Part shown: positions 1 through 8,406 of the stretch, in pieces
Position numbering within the stretch: position 1 is the first letter of the stretch
Layout of the letters: the number at the start of each line of letters is the position of its first letter
Source of the DNA: Runella zeae DSM 19591
Lineage (GTDB): Bacteria; Bacteroidota; Bacteroidia; Cytophagales; Spirosomataceae
Reading direction: 5' to 3'
NCBI RefSeq assembly: GCF_000423565.1
Contig: NZ_AUIF01000003.1
Span: 310,001 to 374,000, forward strand
Length of the DNA: 64,000 nucleotides
The notes under the pieces: generated by a model
Told to the model about the DNA's origin: nothing
Seen by the model: the letters and a program-made list of their open reading frames with translations, nothing else
Databases searched by the model: none
Program-made: the position numbers and the translations under genes

Positions 1-100
1 CCGACTTAAAGGAGACAATGATATAGAAGTTATACAGTCAACAGTTTTTAAACACTTAGACTATCTACAAAAATACTTCAGTCCCTCAAACCAAATTTAA
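1..100 (+). CDS. zapA: ZapA-like cell division protein, C-terminal end (partial)
   Basis: An open frame enters from the left edge and stops at 98-100. The 32 visible residues begin RLKGDND and end in a helix-like HLDYLQKYF segment. RLK followed by acidic residues resembles the end of the conserved DxLK stretch of Bacteroidota ZapA. ZapA is a small FtsZ-ring-associated protein. Location directly upstream of rny on the same strand is the usual Bacteroidota order and is the main support. Too little is visible to exclude another short helical protein. Confidence 0.6.
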   Translation, partial: RLKGDNDIEVIQSTVFKHLDYLQKYFSPSNQI

Positions 101-140
101 GATTTTTGGTCGTTTCAGTTAAGTATATCTCCTATGCTGC

Positions 141-171
141 GTTTAAAGGGAAATATGTCGAACCATTAAAC
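141..171 (+). promoter_or_regulatory. Small inverted repeat in the rny leader
   Basis: GTTTAA at 141-146 and TTAAAC at 166-171 form a 6-bp inverted repeat around a GGGAAATATG-containing loop, just before rny. It may be a short hairpin in the zapA-rny transcript. The pairing is read directly; any function is a guess. Confidence 0.25.
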
Positions 172-182
172 ACACATGTAAA

Positions 183-1745
183 ATGGATATATTGTTTTTT
201 TTGCTTGATGCTGCGGTCTCGGCCGCTGTAGGAGCAGCAATTGTTTATTTTGTACTAAAAAAATCCAATAAAAAAACGGAAGAAGACGCCCAGCAAAGAG
301 CGGGGGAAATCATCAAGAATGCTGAAATAACCGCTGAAAACATCAAAAAAGACCGCATTCTTGAAGCCAAAGAAAAATACTTGAAACTCAAAGCCGAGTT
401 TGAGGATGAGTCCAATAAAAAGAAGCAGATTATTCTGCAAAATGAGCAGAAAATCAAACAGCGTGAACAACAGCTCAACCAAATGACGGAGCAAAATAAG
501 CGCCGTGAGAATGAGTTGGAGACATTAAAGAAAAACCTAGAGCAACAAACTGAAGTGGCGAATAAGCGCCGCGAAGAAGCTGAAAAAATGCACCGCTCCC
601 AAGTAGAGCAGTTGGAGCGTATTGCTAATCTTACTGCGGAGCAAGCCAAAGCCCAACTCATAGATGCTATTCAAGCAGATGCCCAAACTCAAGCTTCGGC
701 CTTTATCAAAAATACCATCGACGAAGCCAAGCTTACGGCTACTAAAGAGGCAAAAAAGATTGTCATAGAGACCATTCAGCGTACGGCCTCAGAGCATGCG
801 ATCGAAAATACCGTATCCGTCTTTAATATCGAAAGCGACGATGTCAAAGGAAAGATTATTGGTCGTGAAGGGCGAAACATTCGTGCATTAGAAGCGGCCA
901 CAGGTTGCGAAATCATCGTCGACGATACTCCAGAAGCAATTGTGATTTCAGGATTTGATCCTGTTCGCCGTGAGATAGCACGTTTGTCTCTGCATAGATT
1001 GGTACAAGACGGCCGTATTCACCCTGCTCGTATCGAAGAAGTAGTGGCCAAAACCAAGAAAAACATTGACGATGAAATCGTCGAAATAGGTGAGCGTACG
1101 GTGATTGATTTGGGGGTTCATGGTTTACATCCTGAGCTTGTGAAGATGATTGGGCGGATGCGTTTTAGGTCTTCTTATGGCCAAAATTTGCTCCAGCACT
1201 CTCGTGAAGTGGCACGGCTTTGCGCTACTATGGCTTCTGAATTGGGATTGAATGCTAAATTGGCAAAAAGAGCGGGTCTGTTGCACGATATTGGAAAAGT
1301 ATGGCCAGAAGAATCAGAGCTACCGCACGCGATTTTGGGAATGGAGCTTGCCAAAAAATACAAAGAAAATCCAGAAGTATGCAATGCCATCGGAGCGCAC
1401 CACGATGAAATTGAAATGACGAGTATGATGTCGCCCATTATCCAAGTTTGTGACGCGATTTCAGGTTCTCGCCCAGGTGCTCGTCGCGAAATGATGGAAT
1501 CTTATATCCAACGCTTGAAAGACTTAGAAGCATTGGCTACAAACTTCCCTGGAGTGGATAAGTGCTATGCGATTCAGGCAGGACGTGAATTACGTGTAAT
1601 TGTTAATTCGGAAGCCGTAAACGACGAAGCCGCAGGCAAACTATCTTTTGATATTTCTCAAAAGATAGAAAAAGAAATGCAATACCCCGGACAAATAAAA
1701 GTGACAGTGATTCGGGAAATGCGCTCGGTGGCTTATGCAAAATAA
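183..1745 (+). CDS. rny: Ribonuclease Y
   Basis: Membrane-anchored endoribonuclease that starts turnover of many mRNAs. The 520-residue product has the family layout in order: one N-terminal membrane segment (about residues 3-26), a long charged coiled coil (about 30-200), a KH RNA-binding domain with [10 protein letters not shown] (about 225-235), and an HD metal-dependent phosphohydrolase domain whose HD pair is H368/D369 (LLHDIGK). Length matches family norm. The start follows the zapA end by 82 bp, so the two may be cotranscribed. A perfect hairpin directly after the stop ends the unit. Recognition is secure from the full-length domain order. Confidence 0.96.
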   Translation: MDILFFLLDAAVSAAVGAAIVYFVLKKSNKKTEEDAQQRAGEIIKNAEITAENIKKDRILEAKEKYLKLKAEFEDESNKKKQIILQNEQKIKQREQQLNQMTEQNKRRENELETLKKNLEQQTEVANKRREEAEKMHRSQVEQLERIANLTAEQAKAQLIDAIQADAQTQASAFIKNTIDEAKLTATKEAKKIVIETIQRTASEHAIENTVSVFNIESDDVKGKIIGREGRNIRALEAATGCEIIVDDTPEAIVISGFDPVRREIARLSLHRLVQDGRIHPARIEEVVAKTKKNIDDEIVEIGERTVIDLGVHGLHPELVKMIGRMRFRSSYGQNLLQHSREVARLCATMASELGLNAKLAKRAGLLHDIGKVWPEESELPHAILGMELAKKYKENPEVCNAIGAHHDEIEMTSMMSPIIQVCDAISGSRPGARREMMESYIQRLKDLEALATNFPGVDKCYAIQAGRELRVIVNSEAVNDEAAGKLSFDISQKIEKEMQYPGQIKVTVIREMRSVAYAK

Positions 1746-1754
1746 AAAATGCAA

Positions 1755-1780
1755 GAATGGGAAGTGACTACTTCCCATTC
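1755..1780. terminator. Bidirectional hairpin between rny and the thioesterase gene
   Basis: GAATGGGAAGT (1755-1765) and ACTTCCCATTC (1770-1780) pair perfectly over 11 bp with a 4-nt loop. The genes are convergent and the right arm lies inside the last codons of the thioesterase gene, so one hairpin probably serves both. The T-tract is weak on the plus strand. Confidence 0.6.
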
Positions 1781-2325
1781 TCAAACTTTATGATACATCT
1801 TTCTTTTTCGAGAAGGTGTAAATTTTCTTCTAATTTCATGCGGACTTTTTCATTGTCAAAATCTCCCGCATACAGCGCTTTGAGTTCGCGCCGCTTGATA
1901 GCTTCCAAAAATCTCCTACTATCTTCTTTACTTTCTAATACCAACGGAGGAACTTCCGTAGGCTTGCCTTCATCGTCTTTGGCTACCATCGTAAAATAAG
2001 AAGTGTTGGTGTGCTTTTGGGTGCCTGTGCGTACGTTTTCGGCAATAACCCGAATCCCTACCACCATCGAACTTCGTCCTACATAATTGACCGAAGCATG
2101 TAGAGATACGAGTTCTCCTACTTCGATGGGTTGTAAAAAATTGACACCTTCTACGGATACTGTTACAACGTAGGTACCGGCGTGTTTGGAGGCACAGGCA
2201 TAAGCAACTTTATCCATAAGAGATAATAAAATGCCTCCGTGTATTTTTCCGCCAAAATTAGCATAGGCGGGTATCATCAGCTCAGTGATGGTAGTACGAG
2301 AGTAATTGACCGATTTTCCGCTCAT
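1768..2325 (-). CDS. Acyl-CoA thioesterase (hotdog fold)
   Basis: A 185-residue hotdog-fold protein predicted to hydrolyse acyl-CoA to free acid and CoA in the cytoplasm. The segment YANFGGKIHGGILLSLMDKV (about residues 20-40) is the helix-and-loop signature of YciA/BFIT-type thioesterases (N/D followed by HGG and a central helix), and VEGVNFLQPIEVGE is the following strand region. An extra C-terminal acidic/basic tail (about 140-185) is typical of Bacteroidota members. It starts 6 bp after the stop of the S41 protease gene on the same strand, so the two are probably an operon. Substrate chain length cannot be read from sequence. Confidence 0.9.
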   Translation of the reverse strand: MSGKSVNYSRTTITELMIPAYANFGGKIHGGILLSLMDKVAYACASKHAGTYVVTVSVEGVNFLQPIEVGELVSLHASVNYVGRSSMVVGIRVIAENVRTGTQKHTNTSYFTMVAKDDEGKPTEVPPLVLESKEDSRRFLEAIKRRELKALYAGDFDNEKVRMKLEENLHLLEKERCIIKFENGK

Positions 2326-2331
2326 AAAGGC

Positions 2332-4014
2332 TTATTTTTTCTCGTCTTTCAAACTTACATTACCATGAGCGAGCTTTTCGGCTTCGTCAAATAGCGTGAG
2401 TGCTTTCTGAATTCCTTCATCTTGTACTGCCATTACTTGATAAAACTCGTTGTTGAGACCCGCATTTTTATCTCTCTTCTGATAAGCATAGCGGCCAATC
2501 ATCGCTTTGAGATAGATCCGAATGTAAGGTTTAGAGCGGTTAAATTCTTTTTCGTTGAATTTGATATTGTCGGCCGTAGCATTGCTAACGATACTTTCTA
2601 AATCGCTGTCTTTGGCAGTGAAAGTTTTGAGGTACTCTGCAAAAGTTTGTTTTTCAAGTTGTTTTTTGTTTTGACTGACATAGCTCAATGCATAGTCACG
2701 TATGATATTTTTACTAAACAACTCATACAAATAAGGCGTCATCATGCTCGTGTCGCGTGGTACAAATACGTCTGGCGTAATTCCGCCCCCACCATACACA
2801 ATACGACCCGCATCGGTTCGGAATTGAAGCTTAGGGTTGTTTTTGATACTATCTGCTACAAAAAGCTCTCCATGCGTAAAACGCTCTTTGAGGTCTTTTT
2901 CGTAGCTTTCAAGCTCTCCAGACTTATAGGGTTTTTGAATACTACGTCCACTAGGAGTATAATACCTGGAGATAGTTAGGCGAAGTTCGGAGCCGTCAGA
3001 TAAGTTGACGGGCATTTGCACTAAGCCTTTTCCAAAAGAGCGGCGTCCTACAATGAGGGCACGGTCGTGGTCTTGAAGCGCTCCAGCTACGATTTCGGAA
3101 GCAGAAGCACTTCCTTCATCAATGAGTACTACGACACTCCCGCCCTCAAACATGCCTAGGTTTTTGGCCCTGGTTTGGCGGTCATAGCGGTCATCTTTAC
3201 CATCGGTATAAACAATGAGTTTGTCACCCGACAATAATTCATCTACCATGTTGGTAGCACGGTCCATGTATCCTCCCGGGTTGCCTCGTAAATCCAACAG
3301 CAACTTTTTCATGCCTTGGCTTTTGAGGCTTGTAATTGAGTTTTTAAATTCATCGTAAGTAGATTCCGAAAAGCGAGTCACCTTCACGTACCCGATTTCT
3401 TTGTCTATCATATAAGAGGCATCCACCGAATAAGTCGGGATGCGGTCGCGGCGAAGCTGAAATACCAAAGGTTTTGGCACACTGCGGCGCAAAATTTCCA
3501 GTTTGACTTCGCTTCCTCTTGGGCCGCGTAGTTTGGAAAAAATAAAGGCATTGTCCACTTTTTTTCCCGTAAAAACTTCATCGTTGACTTTCAGTATTTT
3601 GTCACCGCCTTGGATACCTACGGCCTCCGAAGGGCCACCCACTAGAGGTGTCACTACGTATACTGTATCTTTATAGAGATTAAATTCAATCCCAATGCCA
3701 TCAAAACCGCTTTCTAGCTGAGAACGAGCTGCTACTGCATCTTTAGGATTGAAATAATAAGTATGTGGATCAAGTTTTTCGAGCATTTTGGTGATAGAAT
3801 AATCCACCAAATCGTCGGTATTTACAGTATCTACGTAATTATTGTCAATGAGTTGAAGGACTTCCTTAAACTTGGTATATCCTCTTGCTACATCGGTCAT
3901 GCCTTTACTGCCTCCAAAAAACGTAGCACCGAGCAAAATACCTGCGGCAAGGGTAATGCTCAATAAAATCGGCAAACGTACCGTCCAACGGTCGTTTTTA
4001 ATTGGGTTTTCCAT
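2332..4014 (-). CDS. S41 family C-terminal processing peptidase with PDZ domain
   Basis: Periplasmic, membrane-anchored serine protease of the CtpA/Prc family, 560 residues. Visible parts are an N-terminal membrane anchor (about residues 14-34), a PDZ domain around GGPSEAVGIQGGDKILKVND (about 125-145), and the S41 core. Within the core, DEGSASASEIVAGAL holds the nucleophilic Ser and GRRSFGKGLVQ the general-base Lys. The family trims or degrades envelope proteins at their C-termini. The C-terminal ~170 residues are a helical extension common in Bacteroidota homologues. The gene is first in a two-gene unit with the thioesterase; no functional link between them is known to me. Confidence 0.93.
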   Translation of the reverse strand: MENPIKNDRWTVRLPILLSITLAAGILLGATFFGGSKGMTDVARGYTKFKEVLQLIDNNYVDTVNTDDLVDYSITKMLEKLDPHTYYFNPKDAVAARSQLESGFDGIGIEFNLYKDTVYVVTPLVGGPSEAVGIQGGDKILKVNDEVFTGKKVDNAFIFSKLRGPRGSEVKLEILRRSVPKPLVFQLRRDRIPTYSVDASYMIDKEIGYVKVTRFSESTYDEFKNSITSLKSQGMKKLLLDLRGNPGGYMDRATNMVDELLSGDKLIVYTDGKDDRYDRQTRAKNLGMFEGGSVVVLIDEGSASASEIVAGALQDHDRALIVGRRSFGKGLVQMPVNLSDGSELRLTISRYYTPSGRSIQKPYKSGELESYEKDLKERFTHGELFVADSIKNNPKLQFRTDAGRIVYGGGGITPDVFVPRDTSMMTPYLYELFSKNIIRDYALSYVSQNKKQLEKQTFAEYLKTFTAKDSDLESIVSNATADNIKFNEKEFNRSKPYIRIYLKAMIGRYAYQKRDKNAGLNNEFYQVMAVQDEGIQKALTLFDEAEKLAHGNVSLKDEKK

Positions 4015-4130
4015 TTTTTATACTTTATCAAAAACATAAAATTAACGAACAAATACAAAAGGTAGTTTCCAACTGTCAAAAATCTCTCCAAACTTTCCGT
4101 TCTTTGTAACAATTACTGATTAAAAATACC

Positions 4131-6974
4131 ATGAAACCAGACAAAAAGCTTTTTCTTCTAGATGCTTTTGCATTGATTTATCGCGCACATTTTGCCTTTA
4201 TCAAAAACCCAAGAATTACTTCTAAAGGTTTGAATACGAGCGCAGTATTTGGTTTTCTCAATTCTTTATTGGAAGTCCTAAAAGATGAGAAACCTACTCA
4301 TTTGGGTGTCGCTTTCGATACTCCTAAACCCACTTTTCGACATATTCAGTTTGAAGCATATAAAGCACAACGTCAAGAGCAGCCCGAGGATATTACTATC
4401 GCGGTACCATATATAAAGCGATTGCTGAGGGCCTTGTGTATTCCTATTTTAGAATTAGACGGCTATGAAGCGGATGATGTCGTAGGTACGTTGGCTAAAA
4501 AAGCCGCACGCGAGGGTTTTGAAGTCTTTATGATGACCCCTGATAAAGACTACGGACAGCTCGTAGAAGAGCATATCTATCTCTATAAACCTGCGGCATT
4601 GGGCAAGGGAGTAGAAATCATGGGGCCGCAGCAGATATGTGAACGATGGGGAATCAAAGACGTAAGCCAAGTAGTAGATATGCTTGGTTTGCAGGGGGAT
4701 GCGTCCGACAATATCCCTGGCATTCCGGGGGTGGGAGAAAAAACAGCCCAAAAATTGATAGAGGAATTTGGCTCTGTAGAAAACCTCCTAGCCAATACTG
4801 ATAAATTAACTGGCAAGCTCAAAGAAAAGGTAGTAGAAGGTGCCGATAAGGCTAAACTCTCGAAAGAATTAGCAAAAATTGATGTTAATGTTCCAATCGA
4901 ATTTGACGAATCGGATTTGCTGATGTGTGAGCCTAACCGAGAATTGTTGTCAGAGTTGTTAGACGAACTAGAGTTTCGAACCCTCCGTAAACGTTTACTG
5001 GGTGAGACCGACGTTAGCCCTACTTCTACTCAAGTATCTGCTCCTGCAAGCAACGGTCAGTTGAGTTTGTTTGGAGAAAGTACACCTACACCTGAGCCAT
5101 CCAAGCCCACCTCCAACAAACCTACTGTCACGAGCTTTGTAGAAAGTACTTCGACCGAAAAGCGAACCGTCGCTAATACATTTCATCGTTATCACTTGAT
5201 TGATACTCCCGAGTTGCGAAAATCATTGGCTTATTATTTAAGCTTACAAGATTCGTTTTGTTTTGACACCGAAACTACTTCTATCGATGCAATCGATGCC
5301 GAGCTAGTAGGAATGTCGTTTGCCTATCAAAGTGGAGAGGCTTTTTTTGTAAGCGTACCAGCAGACCGTGAAGCGGCGCAAGAGGTAGTAGAGGACTTTA
5401 GGGAGGTACTAGAAAATCCCAAAATTGAAAAAATTGCCCAAAATCTCAAGTATGATTTGGCCGTATTGCACAACTATGGCGTCGAAATAAAAGGACCACT
5501 GTACGACACTATGCTGGCACACTACCTGATTGAGCCAGATAAACGCCATAATATGGATATTTTGGCTAACTCTTACCTCAATTATGAACCTGTGGCTATT
5601 GAGGCGTTGATTGGAAAAAAAGGTCCCAAACAGCTCACGATGCGTGAAGTGGCAATCGATAAACTGGTAGAATATGCCGCCGAAGATGCGGATATTACAC
5701 TTCAGTTAAAAGGAAAATTGCATCCTTTGTTGGTTGAAAATCAGGCTGATAAATTGTTTAAAGGGGTAGAGATTCCCTTGGTGCCAGTATTGGCCGATAT
5801 GGAGCGAGAAGGAGTAAGAGTAGACCTTCAAACCTTGAAAGAAATGTCGGGCGTATTGGATACCGACATGAAACAAGTCGAAACCGAAATTTTTGCATTG
5901 GCGGGCGAAGAGTTTAATATTTCATCACCCAAACAATTGGGGGTGGTTTTATTTGAAAAGCTCAAACTTATTAAGAACCCCAAGAAAACAGCTACCGGAC
6001 AATATGCCACGGGTGAAGATATCTTGTCTGATCTTGAAGCAGAGCACGAAATTGCGCGAAAAATCTTGGATTATAGAGAGTTACAGAAACTAAAATCTAC
6101 GTATGTAGACGCTTTACCTCTCTTGATTAATCACAATACAGGCCGGATTCATACTTCTTTTAACCAAGCTGTAGCTGCTACGGGGCGTTTGAGTAGTACC
6201 AATCCCAACCTCCAAAATATCCCGATACGAACGCCACGCGGACGCGAAATCAGAAAAGCATTTGTGCCTAAAAACGAAGATTTTGTGATTTTGTCGGCCG
6301 ATTATTCACAGATTGAATTGCGAATCATGGCGGCTTTTAGCCAAGACCAGACAATGCTCGAAGCCTTCAACAATGGCTTGGATATTCATGCTAGTACGGC
6401 AAGCAAAGTATTTAAGGTAGAACTTGCAGAAGTAACTTCCGAAATGCGACGCAAAGCCAAAATGGTCAACTTTGGAATTATCTATGGAATTTCCGCTTTT
6501 GGATTGGCACAAAGATTAGGTATTCCAAGAGGCGAAGCAAGCGAAATTATCAAGGCTTATTTTCAAGAGTTTCCGTCGGTCAAAACTTTCATGGATAATG
6601 CCATCCATAAGGCACGCGAAAACAAATATGTAGAGACGATTTTGGGACGGAGACGTTATTTGGCAGATATTGATTCGCAAAACCAAACGACGCGCGGTTT
6701 TGCGGAGCGAAACGCCATCAATGCACCTATTCAGGGTTCAGCAGCTGATATGATCAAAGTGGCCATGATTAATATCCACGATTTCCTAAAAAAAGAAAAT
6801 CTTCGATCAAAGATGATTTTGCAAGTGCATGACGAATTAATCTTTGACGCACATCGCGACGAGGTAGAGCTATTGAGTCACAAAGTCAACGAGTTGATGG
6901 TCAACGCTATTCCGCTGCCCGTAAAAATGGAAACAGGAATAGGAGTAGGCCAAAATTGGCTAGAAGCACACTAG
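4131..6974 (+). CDS. polA: DNA polymerase I
   Basis: Repair and Okazaki-fragment-processing polymerase, 947 residues, with all three domains apparently active. The 5'-3' exonuclease (about 1-300) has DGYEADDVVGT, MTPDKDYGQL and the GDASDNIPGIPGVGEKTA helix-hairpin-helix. The 3'-5' exonuclease (about 360-550) keeps Exo I (FDTETTS), Exo II (NLKYDLAVL) and Exo III (YAAEDADIT), so proofreading is expected. The polymerase domain has motif A (DYSQIELRIMA), motif B (RRKAKMVNFGIIYG) and motif C (LQVHDELIFD). A low-complexity linker rich in Pro, Thr and Ser (about 292-340) joins the first two domains. The stop lies 1 bp from the stop of the convergent lipoprotein gene. Confidence 0.97.
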   Translation: MKPDKKLFLLDAFALIYRAHFAFIKNPRITSKGLNTSAVFGFLNSLLEVLKDEKPTHLGVAFDTPKPTFRHIQFEAYKAQRQEQPEDITIAVPYIKRLLRALCIPILELDGYEADDVVGTLAKKAAREGFEVFMMTPDKDYGQLVEEHIYLYKPAALGKGVEIMGPQQICERWGIKDVSQVVDMLGLQGDASDNIPGIPGVGEKTAQKLIEEFGSVENLLANTDKLTGKLKEKVVEGADKAKLSKELAKIDVNVPIEFDESDLLMCEPNRELLSELLDELEFRTLRKRLLGETDVSPTSTQVSAPASNGQLSLFGESTPTPEPSKPTSNKPTVTSFVESTSTEKRTVANTFHRYHLIDTPELRKSLAYYLSLQDSFCFDTETTSIDAIDAELVGMSFAYQSGEAFFVSVPADREAAQEVVEDFREVLENPKIEKIAQNLKYDLAVLHNYGVEIKGPLYDTMLAHYLIEPDKRHNMDILANSYLNYEPVAIEALIGKKGPKQLTMREVAIDKLVEYAAEDADITLQLKGKLHPLLVENQADKLFKGVEIPLVPVLADMEREGVRVDLQTLKEMSGVLDTDMKQVETEIFALAGEEFNISSPKQLGVVLFEKLKLIKNPKKTATGQYATGEDILSDLEAEHEIARKILDYRELQKLKSTYVDALPLLINHNTGRIHTSFNQAVAATGRLSSTNPNLQNIPIRTPRGREIRKAFVPKNEDFVILSADYSQIELRIMAAFSQDQTMLEAFNNGLDIHASTASKVFKVELAEVTSEMRRKAKMVNFGIIYGISAFGLAQRLGIPRGEASEIIKAYFQEFPSVKTFMDNAIHKARENKYVETILGRRRYLADIDSQNQTTRGFAERNAINAPIQGSAADMIKVAMINIHDFLKKENLRSKMILQVHDELIFDAHRDEVELLSHKVNELMVNAIPLPVKMETGIGVGQNWLEAH

Positions 6975-6975
6975 A

Positions 6976-7416
6976 TTATCGAGGGGAGGGCATATTACCA
7001 TATTTTACGGCAATTCCTTCCATGACAAATCCCTGATAATCTTTGGTGGTATAGTATTGGTATCTTACATTGACCAAGGCGTGGGCTCCCATACCTACGC
7101 CTTGTAATATAAGCTGATCGAGCAGTGCGCGTTTTTGACTTTCATCATTGCCTCTGTAGATCATTCTTCCTTCTTTGGTTTGGGCTTCACTAAGGGGCAC
7201 AGACTTTTCTACCTTCACAGGGCCAAGTTGAGTATAGGGCCGATTGGTAGGTTGGTTTTCGTAAAAAATATCAAGTGGATAGTCGGCGTTGGCTAGCTTG
7301 ATAGGGATTCCAAGGCCTCCGTTGGGAGTAGAAACGGGACGTCCACAAGCTGCTAACATCAATATTCCTAACGTATAACTCAATAATTGAAGGTAAGATA
7401 TTTTTAAAGTCTGCAT
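6976..7416 (-). CDS. Small lipoprotein, unknown function
   Basis: A 146-residue predicted lipoprotein: hydrophobic signal segment followed by lipobox LAAC with Cys24. The mature part contains GMGAHALVNVRYQYY, which resembles the G-A-(D/H)-A-(L/I)-V-N-V strand of YbjQ/heavy-metal-binding-like domains, then a short C-terminal strand segment. That resemblance is weak, so I do not assign a function. The gene is monocistronic, convergent with polA and separated from it by one base, so transcription of the two probably collides or shares signals inside the genes. Confidence 0.75.
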   Translation of the reverse strand: MQTLKISYLQLLSYTLGILMLAACGRPVSTPNGGLGIPIKLANADYPLDIFYENQPTNRPYTQLGPVKVEKSVPLSEAQTKEGRMIYRGNDESQKRALLDQLILQGVGMGAHALVNVRYQYYTTKDYQGFVMEGIAVKYGNMPSPR

Positions 7417-7799
7417 GTTGTGTATGAGGTGGTTATTAACAATAGGTTAAGTATGAATATCCCGTACAAAATGATTAAGTATTGGGGAATAAGTACTGAC
7501 ATTTATCAGTGCGCTACTCACCAATAACAACGCCTGATATTGGTATGGTATTATAACCAAAATTTCTGGGGTCTTGTATCAAAACCTTACAAAATCATTC
7601 TATGTTTTTGTAAGAAACACCTTTTTAGGGGTCAATATTGAGCAACACAACAAAATTTTTAGGTGTTATAGGGCCTTTTTTATAGAAAGTTCAAAAAATA
7701 ATATCCTTTATTTTAGAGGAAAGCACTGTGAAATGTTTGATTTTGTGAAATTTTTAAGAAAAATATAGATAAAATCTAGTAAAGGATGTGAGAGAGGTA
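7417..7799. other. Long AT-rich stretch without a supported gene
   Basis: This gap separates the lipoprotein gene and the small gene ahead of secDF. It contains a short hairpin (ACTGA 7495-7499 with TCAGT 7506-7510) and AT-rich sequence. A 64-codon open frame at 7574-7768 shows no signal peptide, no recognisable motif and no convincing ribosome site, so I treat it as chance. Nothing else is seen before the promoter at 7800. Confidence 0.5.
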
Positions 7800-7830
7800 T
7801 TGTTTTGAAAAAAAAATGGTACGAACTTTG
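7800..7830 (+). promoter_or_regulatory. Candidate promoter for the small gene upstream of secDF
   Basis: TTG at 7800-7802 is followed after 20 bp by GAACTTTG (7823-7830), close to the Bacteroidota consensus TTG-N~19-TAnnTTTG with a mismatch in the TA. Distance to the start codon is about 60 bp. Confidence 0.4.
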
Positions 7831-7890
7831 CGAACACTTTAAAAACGACCTCCATTTAATTCATTGATGAGGCAACGGTAATAAAGACAT

Positions 7891-8259
7891 ATGAAACAGA
7901 AAAAGCTACTTACTAAACTAACTACAGCATCGCTTGCATTGTTGCTCCTCCTGACTGCAACAGTGGGGCGCTCCATAGTGCTGAAGAAGTTGGAGGTTAA
8001 GAAGCCAGTTGCTGTTAAGACAGACAAAGAAAAACAAACCAACGATGAGCGTCCTGTCATTCAGGAAATGTCGATTGAGGCAGTAGTTGCACCTGCCATT
8101 TCGTTTGATTTTGAGCAGTCTTTCTATTTTTTACCGACTATATATAGTTTTGAGCTACCGGTAATTTGTACTCTTCCCAAACGCTTTGACGTATTTTATT
8201 ATTTCTTCTCTTTTTTCCGAAACGTTTTCGGCCATTTTATCGCAATCAACGCTCCTTAG
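7891..8259 (+). CDS. Small secreted or membrane-anchored protein, unknown function
   Basis: 122 residues with a positively charged start (MKQKK) and one hydrophobic segment (about residues 12-30), so it is exported or anchored. The middle is Lys/Val/Thr-rich and the end is strongly aromatic (YYFFSFFRNVFGHFIAINAP). I recognise no named domain. The aromatic C-terminus resembles small proteins encoded beside secDF in related Cytophagales (from memory, unchecked). A plausible -7 element lies 60 bp upstream and secDF starts 148 bp downstream on the same strand. A real gene is likely; function unknown. Confidence 0.55.
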   Translation: MKQKKLLTKLTTASLALLLLLTATVGRSIVLKKLEVKKPVAVKTDKEKQTNDERPVIQEMSIEAVVAPAISFDFEQSFYFLPTIYSFELPVICTLPKRFDVFYYFFSFFRNVFGHFIAINAP

Positions 8260-8406
8260 TCTTTAGAGGTTGAGAATTGTTGGCTTGTTGTGTGTTTGAT
8301 CATAAAGCCAGTTTTGTAGATACCTATGCGTATCCTTGGAGGCATGTTATGCCTTCTGACAGATTCATTTAAATTACATTCAATCAATTGTTTCCTAAAT
8401 AAAAAA

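Noticed and set aside
101-182. 6S RNA between zapA and rny
   Set aside because: Location beside zapA recalls the E. coli ssrS arrangement, but the gap is only about 80 nt and the long open-bubble hairpin of 6S RNA is not seen.
7574-7768. 64-codon open frame in the long gap before secDF
   Set aside because: No recognisable motif, no ribosome-binding site, composition like the surrounding AT-rich spacer.
8326-8406. 27-residue N-terminal extension of SecDF
   Set aside because: The segment at 8407 (MQNRLGIWIL) gives the expected SecD start with its membrane helix; the extension adds nothing family-like.
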